From the NCBI RefSeq assembly GCF_023856365.1, contig NW_026042476.1, forward strand, positions 181,166 through 245,165: a stretch of 64,000 nt of DNA, written 5' to 3'. Numbering within the stretch: the first letter of the stretch is position 1; each line of letters opens with the position of its first letter. Of this stretch, positions 59,880 to 64,000 are shown in pieces. A program made the position numbers and the translations under genes. This stretch comes from Brienomyrus brachyistius (lineage: Eukaryota; Chordata; Actinopteri; Osteoglossiformes; Mormyridae). The notes under the pieces are model-generated. The model ran no database searches and was not told where the DNA came from. It saw nothing but the letters and a program-made list of their open reading frames with translations.

Positions 59880-61450
59880 TGTGTGTGTGGTATCAGATTA
59901 GTCCCTGAGAGTTCAGTAGTCTGACGGCATGGGGGATAAAGCTGTTTGAGTCTGGCTGTGAAGGCCCGAATGCTCCGGGACCTATTTCCAGAAGGCAGGA
60001 GGGTGAAACGATAATGTGAGGGGTGGGTGGGGTCATCCACAATGGTGGTGGCTTTGCGGATGCAGTGTGTGGTGTGAATATCTGTGATGGAGGGGAGAGA
60101 TATGTTAGGGTTATCTTCTTCTGAAGATGCGCTGGAAACAAACCAGTCTCTGAACACAGAACAACACAGACAGCTGTGATGACGTTTTACTTGCTGCAAG
60201 GTGTAGGGAATCCACTTGCAGAGTCTCCGCAGTTTCAGCAAAATGATGGTTTATTGAACAGCAAAAATAATACAATGTAATACAGTGTAGAGACACACCG
60301 GGTACTGAAAGGCAGCTCAGATACAAATTGAAGACAGTTCTTCACCCCCCTTTATACCCAAAAAGGCCCTCCCCACCAAGGTGTTGTGTGTAGGTGTTGT
60401 GAGTGAATTTACATATAAAGAGTGACCCCCTGGAGTGTGAGGATCCTGAGACAGGGACGGGACAGGACAGGGTGGAGACTTTTATGATCATTGTAATTCA
60501 ATTCTTATCACCTTATCTTATCCTTATCACCATAGTGGTGCCAACTGGAACCCCCATTCTCTCCCTGGCTTCCCCCATGATCATAAATTCCTAACATTGT
60601 CTGCATTCAAATGATCAACCAAGAACCTTGGGACATTTTTACCACTTTTCCTTACAAAGGGAAGCCCGGTCCTGACCTCGAGGTGTCAGCCTCTCAGTCG
60701 AACTCAGCCAACTTCGAAAGAGTAACTCCCCTCGCAGTGTCTTTTATTGAGGTACACAAACAGGATATGCAACTGACATTGAACATTGTTTGTCACCATA
60801 TATGGGGTGGAAATATTCAAGCGACAGTTCTTGAGACGTGTTATTGCTCAATTAAGATCAAGCTGCGGCAGGGTGTTGTTTCTAAGCGTCTAGCAAAATG
60901 ATGATAAAAAAAGTACATATTTCTCTAACACGATACTCCCAATGATTTTCTCACCTGTCATCACTATCTGTTGTAGGGACTTGTGATCTGAGGCGACACA
61001 GTTCTCAAAGCAGACCGTGATGCAGCTGCTCAGGGTGCTTTCAACAGTTCCCCAATAGAGTGTGAGAATGGGAGATGGGCTTTTCTGAGCTTCCGTGGAG
61101 AGTAGAGGTGCTGCTGTGCTTTCCTTACTATGGAGCTGATGTTGAAGGACCTGGTGAGATTCTCCGCCAGATGGACAACAAGGAATCTGGTACTCTCTAC
61201 GATCTCCACAGATGAGCCATCGATGTGCAGCAGAGAGTGGTCACTCTGTGTTTTGTGTTCTTCTAACGTCAACAACCATCTCTTTGGTCAACATTCAGAG
61301 ACAGGTTGTTGGCTCTGCAGCAGTCCGATAGTCATCACACTTCCTCTTTGTATGCTGAGTCACCGTTTTTATTGATGAGACCCACAACAGTCTTGTCATC
61401 TGCCTGATGTTGATGATGGAATTCGAAATGTGCATTGCTGCTCAGTTGTG
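59880..61450 (-). repeat. LINE remnant, interrupted
   Basis: Minus strand: 61,030-61,440 has decayed RT/C-terminal blocks (SLLHIDGSSVEIVESTRFLV, KAQQHLYSPRKLRKAHLPFS); 59,880-60,120 is the 3' part (FRAFTAR-type text and CGGGACCTATTTCCAGAAGG). Roughly 60,130-60,900 is unrelated inserted sequence with no recognised gene. Confidence 0.65.
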
Positions 61451-61499
61451 AGTCATCGGAGTTAACAGCAGTGGGCTGAGCATAAAGTCCTGGGTTCCT

Positions 61500-61838
61500 G
61501 CTACAGCGTCTGAGCAGTTGCCTTCGTCGCCCATAGCTCCTGCGCAGCCCGAGCAGCCGCCTCCGCTGCCCCCTGCGGCCCCAGAGCCCGAGCAGCCGCC
61601 GCCTGCTTTGCCCGTAGCTCCTGAGCAGCCGCCTCCGCTGCCCCCTGCGGCCCCAGAGCCCACGCCCGAGGCGCTCCCTCCGCCTCAAATGACTGTGCCC
61701 CCTGGGGCTCTTGTTCCTGGCCCCACTCCTGTCCCTGACCCAGCTCCAGACTTTCCTGCCCTAGTCCCCGAGGAGGTCCCGGACAGTCTGACCACCGTGT
61801 GTGCCACGCCCCCTGATTATCCACGTGTGCTTCCCTGA
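61500..61838 (+). other. Proline-rich ORF running into an LTR
   Basis: 106 residues made of repeats of the kind EQPPPLPPAAPEPEQPPP. It ends inside the LTR core. It may be the 3' internal part of an LTR retrotransposon or a chance frame in a minisatellite-like GC-rich repeat. Confidence 0.35.
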
Positions 61839-62037
61839 TCGTACCCAGCTGTGTCCGATTATTTTCAATCAGTCCTGTCTATTTGAGTTCATGTCTTACT
61901 AGAGTTCAGTGTCCGTCATTGAAGTCCGTCTGCGTGAGATGTTTCCTGCACCCCGTGTTCCTAATAAATCCCCGTATCCTGCCTGCCTTGCCTGTTTCCT
62001 GCCCGTCCGCCGCTCCCGTTAAATGGCGATCGTGACA
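61793..62037 (+). mobile_element. Partial LTR, family A
   Basis: Shares TGTGTGCCACGCCCCCTGAT and ends GCGATCGTGACA as in the LTRs at 17,205 and 35,435. The first ~25 bases are missing or diverged and no target duplication was found. Confidence 0.75.
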
Positions 62038-62425
62038 CAAGGCACACGCACATCAAGTACCAATGCAGCAAATACAGATGAACAATTTAGGAGGAATACT
62101 AGTCAAAGGAAGGAAGAAAAGCAGCCCACCCTATCTCATGGTCACGGACACAAACATCAGGGAGTGTTATGAAGAAGACATCACACTTAACACCATTGGT
62201 TTTATGCAGTGAATTACACCAGAGAGAGTTTTTACATTCTAGCTGTGTTACGTAACATTCCTCAGCCTTCAGGTTTTTTCCACACAATGCACGACATGCA
62301 GGGGTGCCAAACAAAACAGCGGAACTGCAGTGTAGCCAATTATTTGTTTCAGTAGTTTTAAGAAAACTAGAACATAAAATGTTTGTTTTACTTAGTCCAC
62401 AAAAGAGTTTTTACCTATCTTAGTG
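62038..62425. other. No gene recognised
   Basis: Between LTR and gag remnant. Nothing supported. Confidence 0.4.
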
Positions 62426-62429
62426 TATT

Positions 62430-64000
62430 TTACATCACATACACTCTCGGTCCGTTGTGGAGTCCATCCCACTGTAGTTGGAGAATGCTGCCATCAGTCG
62501 CTTGGTGTAGCACTCGCAGGATTTACCAGGCTCCTGTTTAAACTGATGCATCATGCCCCAGTCCATGCGCAGGAGGACCAGTCTCTGAAGGGCTGTCGCA
62601 TGGTGAGGCCTGTTCTGCCTGGGGTCCAGCAGGTCACTGGCAATGTCCTTCAACTCACAGTGGGCTTGCGTTCATAGTGGGGTACCGCAGGGTTCGATTT
62701 TAGGACCACTATTGTTCCTAATTTACATAAATGATATGGATACCAATATATACAGTAAACTGGTGAAATTTGCAGATGACACCAAGGTGGGTGGTGTAGC
62801 AGATACTGAATTAGTGGCTCAGCAGCTACAGCGGGATCTTGATTTAATTAGTGACTGGGCCGATACCTGGCAGATGAAATTTAACGTCGATAAATATAAG
62901 GTACTCCATCTAGGGAGCAGAAATATAAAGTACAGGTATTTCATGGGTGTCACTGAAATAAAGGTAGCTGATCATGAGAAAGACCTTGGTGTGTATGTTG
63001 ATGCTTCCATGTCCCATTCTCGCCAGTGTGGGGAAGCAATAAAAAAGGCCAATAGGATGTTGGGGTATATCTCCAGGTGTGTGGAGTTTAAGTCAAGGGA
63101 GGTAATGCTAAGATTATACAATTCCTTGGTGAGACCTCACCTAGAATATTGTGTGCAGGTTTGGTCACCATATCTTAAAAAGGACATTGTGGCCTTAGAA
63201 AAGGTGCAGCGTAGGGCCACAAAAATGATTCCTGGTCTTAGAGGAATGTCATACGAGGAACGGTTACTTGAGCTAAATCTGTTCAGTCTCAAGCAAAGGA
63301 GATTGAGGGGGGACATGATCCAGGTATATAAGATTCTAACAGGTTTGGATGCTGTTCAACCAAATAGTTACTTCAGCATTAGTTTAAATACACGAACTCG
63401 TGGCCATAGGTGGAAATTAGCGGGAGAACATTTCAAGCTGGATTTAAGGAAGCACTTCTTTACGCAGCGTGTAGAGTATGGAATAGTCTTCCTGATAATG
63501 TAGTGCAAGCTGAATCCTTGGGTTCCTTTAAATCAGAGCTAGATAAGATTTTAACGACTCTGAGCTATTAGTTTAGTTCTCCCCAAGCGAGCTTGATGGG
63601 CCGAATGGCCTCGTCTCGTTTGTATAGTTCTTATGTTCTTATGTTCAACTCCTTCATCTACAGTGTCAGATGAGCAAACCTTATCTCCCCCTTGAGGATT
63701 TGGACATACCAACATAGGGGCAAGAATTTCTGCTACCTCGTCCTGCTGCCTGAGCGTTTCGCCACGGCACTTCTTCACCGAGAAGGAGGTAGAGTCGGGT
63801 GCTGAATGGTTATGATCCTCGTCTGCAGGGGGGAGAGGGGAAGGGGCAGGGGAACCACTGGCTACTCCTCCCTCGGTGGCATAAGGAGGAAGCTGCTGTT
63901 TGGGCAGCAATGCTTGGGCAGGAGCCACACAGTTTATTTCTGGGTATCTAATTAGCGGACACCATTAGGTCCCTTCAGGGGCTCCACAGACAAACTCATT
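62430..64000 (-). pseudogene. Retroelement gag, split by a LINE
   Basis: Minus strand: 63,551-63,928 has a Pro-rich segment ending ILAPMLVCPNPQGGDK; after the LINE, 62,435-62,650 continues with KDIASDLLDPRQNRP and HQFKQEPGKSCECYTKRLMA. The same order occurs unsplit at 26,870-27,470. It runs off the window edge. Confidence 0.7.
62656..63643 (+). mobile_element. 5'-truncated CR1/Jockey-superfamily LINE
   Basis: Inserted into gag with target duplication TTCAACT (62,649-62,655 and 63,644-63,650). The open frame (to 63,503) starts in RT at GVPQGSILGPLLFLIYINDM, has the FADDT box (LVKFADDTKVGG) and the C-terminal block RGMSYEERLLELNLFSLKQR. The 3' end is GGCCGAATGGCCTCGTCTCG followed by GTTCTTAT repeats. 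Frame is open, so this copy is younger than the one at 25,220. Confidence 0.93.

Noticed and set aside
61335..61824. Gly/Arg- and Ala/Gln-rich minus-strand ORFs
   Set aside because: Antisense of a GC-rich proline-coding repeat; no domain.

Overview
The window reads as nuclear DNA of a ray-finned fish, probably a teleost. It carries a novel immune-type receptor (NITR) gene, a family known from teleosts, the 3' exons of a Brachyury (tbxt) copy, and a dense load of fish-type repeats: L2 and CR1-like LINEs, tRNA-derived SINEs, Tc1/mariner and hAT elements, LTR elements and an endogenous retrovirus.

Region 1 (1 to about 14.7 kb) is an integrated Polinton/Maverick-type virus of the adintovirus kind. 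The left end runs off the window. Rightward genes are protein-primed family B DNA polymerase, packaging ATPase, a small basic/hydrophobic protein and a conserved acidic protein. A cluster of polyadenylation signals near 6.55 kb separates these from a leftward block: adenain-like protease, double-jelly-roll hexon, pVI/pX-like protein, single-jelly-roll penton, chromodomain integrase, and three accessory ORFs of unknown function. All main reading frames are open. Between the integrase and the accessory genes lie two tandem copies of an intact-looking tRNA-Leu(UAA) gene, which is unexpected in this kind of element. Repeats fill 13.6-14.7 kb, probably close to the right terminus.

Region 2 (14.9-33.9 kb) is repeat-dominated. 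It holds an internally deleted Tc1 element with long inverted termini, a decayed copy of a multi-exon fish gene family broken by a solo LTR and a hAT MITE, L2 and CR1-like LINEs, SINEs, gag and integrase remnants, and a large inverted duplication (arms about 750 bp, 30.8-33.4 kb).

Region 3 (33.9-36.0 kb) is the C-terminal end of a Brachyury paralogue with clean splice sites. It carries a premature stop and a solo LTR inserted with a 5-bp target duplication in its last exon, so it is a pseudogene.

Region 4 (36-41 kb) holds an integrase-like pseudogene, GC-rich repeats, a perfect 36-bp inverted repeat and LINE/SINE pieces.

Region 5 (41.4-53.3 kb) is a six-coding-exon inhibitory-type NITR gene (V domain, second Ig domain, transmembrane segment, ITIM tail). 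Its large intron contains a young, antisense gamma/epsilon-like provirus (42,893-50,545): 5-bp target duplication, LTRs differing by two changes, gag-pro-pol in one frame, env nearly all deleted. The second Ig exon ends in a premature stop beside a 57-bp tandem duplication of its own 3' end.

Region 6 (53.4-64.0 kb) is again repeats: CA tract, several LINE fragments, a SINE, part of an LTR, and a gag remnant split by a 5'-truncated LINE with a 7-bp target duplication.
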